Made by a program: the position numbers and the translations under genes. The notes below the pieces were generated by a model. It saw only the letters and a program-made list of their open reading frames with translations, was not told where the DNA came from and made no database searches. A stretch of 64,000 nt of DNA from Acetobacterium sp. (GTDB taxonomy: Bacteria; Bacillota; Clostridia; Eubacteriales; Eubacteriaceae): the NCBI RefSeq assembly GCF_030652775.1, contig NZ_JAUSPS010000070.1, positions 60,579 through 124,578 of the forward strand, in the 5' to 3' direction. Shown in pieces: positions 63,969 to 64,000 of the stretch; the stretch's first letter is position 1; every line of letters starts with the position of its first letter.

Positions 63969-64000
63969 ACTTGATTTTTGACAAAAAAATGGAGCTGATG

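Noticed and set aside
1..64000. Prophage, insertion sequences or CRISPR arrays
   Set aside because: No transposase, integrase, phage structural gene or regularly spaced repeat array was found on either strand.

Overview
The window looks like chromosomal DNA of a low-to-mid GC, Gram-positive anaerobe of the Clostridia. The combination of Shine-Dalgarno-led genes, ChW repeats, a V-type ATPase, a split Mrp antiporter, several large chemoreceptors and a MurT/GatD-like pair fits an acetogen of the Acetobacterium/Eubacterium group. That placement is an inference from gene content, not from a database match. I found no prophage, no complete insertion sequence and no CRISPR array.

Layout. 1-5 kb: a DUF4153 membrane protein translationally coupled to a secreted subtilisin with ChW repeats, then a YbaK-type deacylase. 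5-6.5 kb: PspA with a membrane-anchored BAM/GIDE protein. 6.9-13.1 kb: two large chemoreceptors sharing a C-terminal tail. 13.3-17.5 kb: an eight-gene Mrp cation/proton antiporter module in the gene order of the Mbh hydrogenase antiporter half. 17.7-21.8 kb: two small unknown proteins and a third, poly-HAMP chemoreceptor. 22-28.4 kb: an isoprenylcysteine-methyltransferase-like protein, a two-component system, a small acetyltransferase and two diguanylate cyclases. 28.7-33.2 kb: pstSCAB-phoU behind a three-repeat Pho box.

33.5-44.5 kb: HD hydrolase, Nudix hydrolase, DbpA-like RNA helicase, then glmS (with a glmS ribozyme in its leader), glmM, mnmA and a MurT/GatD-like pair, a potassium channel and a GIY-YIG protein. 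44.6-49.7 kb: a zinc-ribbon miniprotein too short for normal ORF cut-offs, an M29 aminopeptidase, glnS, and a phenylacetate-CoA-ligase-like enzyme with a double ACT protein. 49.7-49.9 kb: a large multibranched palindromic element. 50-58.7 kb: a nine-gene V-type ATPase operon. 58.8-61.8 kb: a copper-responsive copA-csoR operon. 61.9-63.5 kb: two exported proteins of unknown function. 63.6-64 kb: tRNA-Lys, a truncated tRNA copy and tRNA-Tyr.

The genes fall into a few themes: ion energetics (Mrp, V-ATPase, K+ channel, CopA), envelope building (GlmS, GlmM, MurT/GatD-like, PspA), and signalling (three chemoreceptors, two GGDEF proteins, a two-component system). The most notable observation is that the GatD homologue lacks both catalytic residues of a glutamine amidotransferase, and its MurT partner has lost the matching motif. 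This suggests a ligase pair that puts something other than ammonia on the peptidoglycan glutamate. Other points of interest are a CopA-CopZ fusion with an internal start site, an orphan Mbh-type antiporter module, and the 186-nt structured element at 49.74-49.93 kb.
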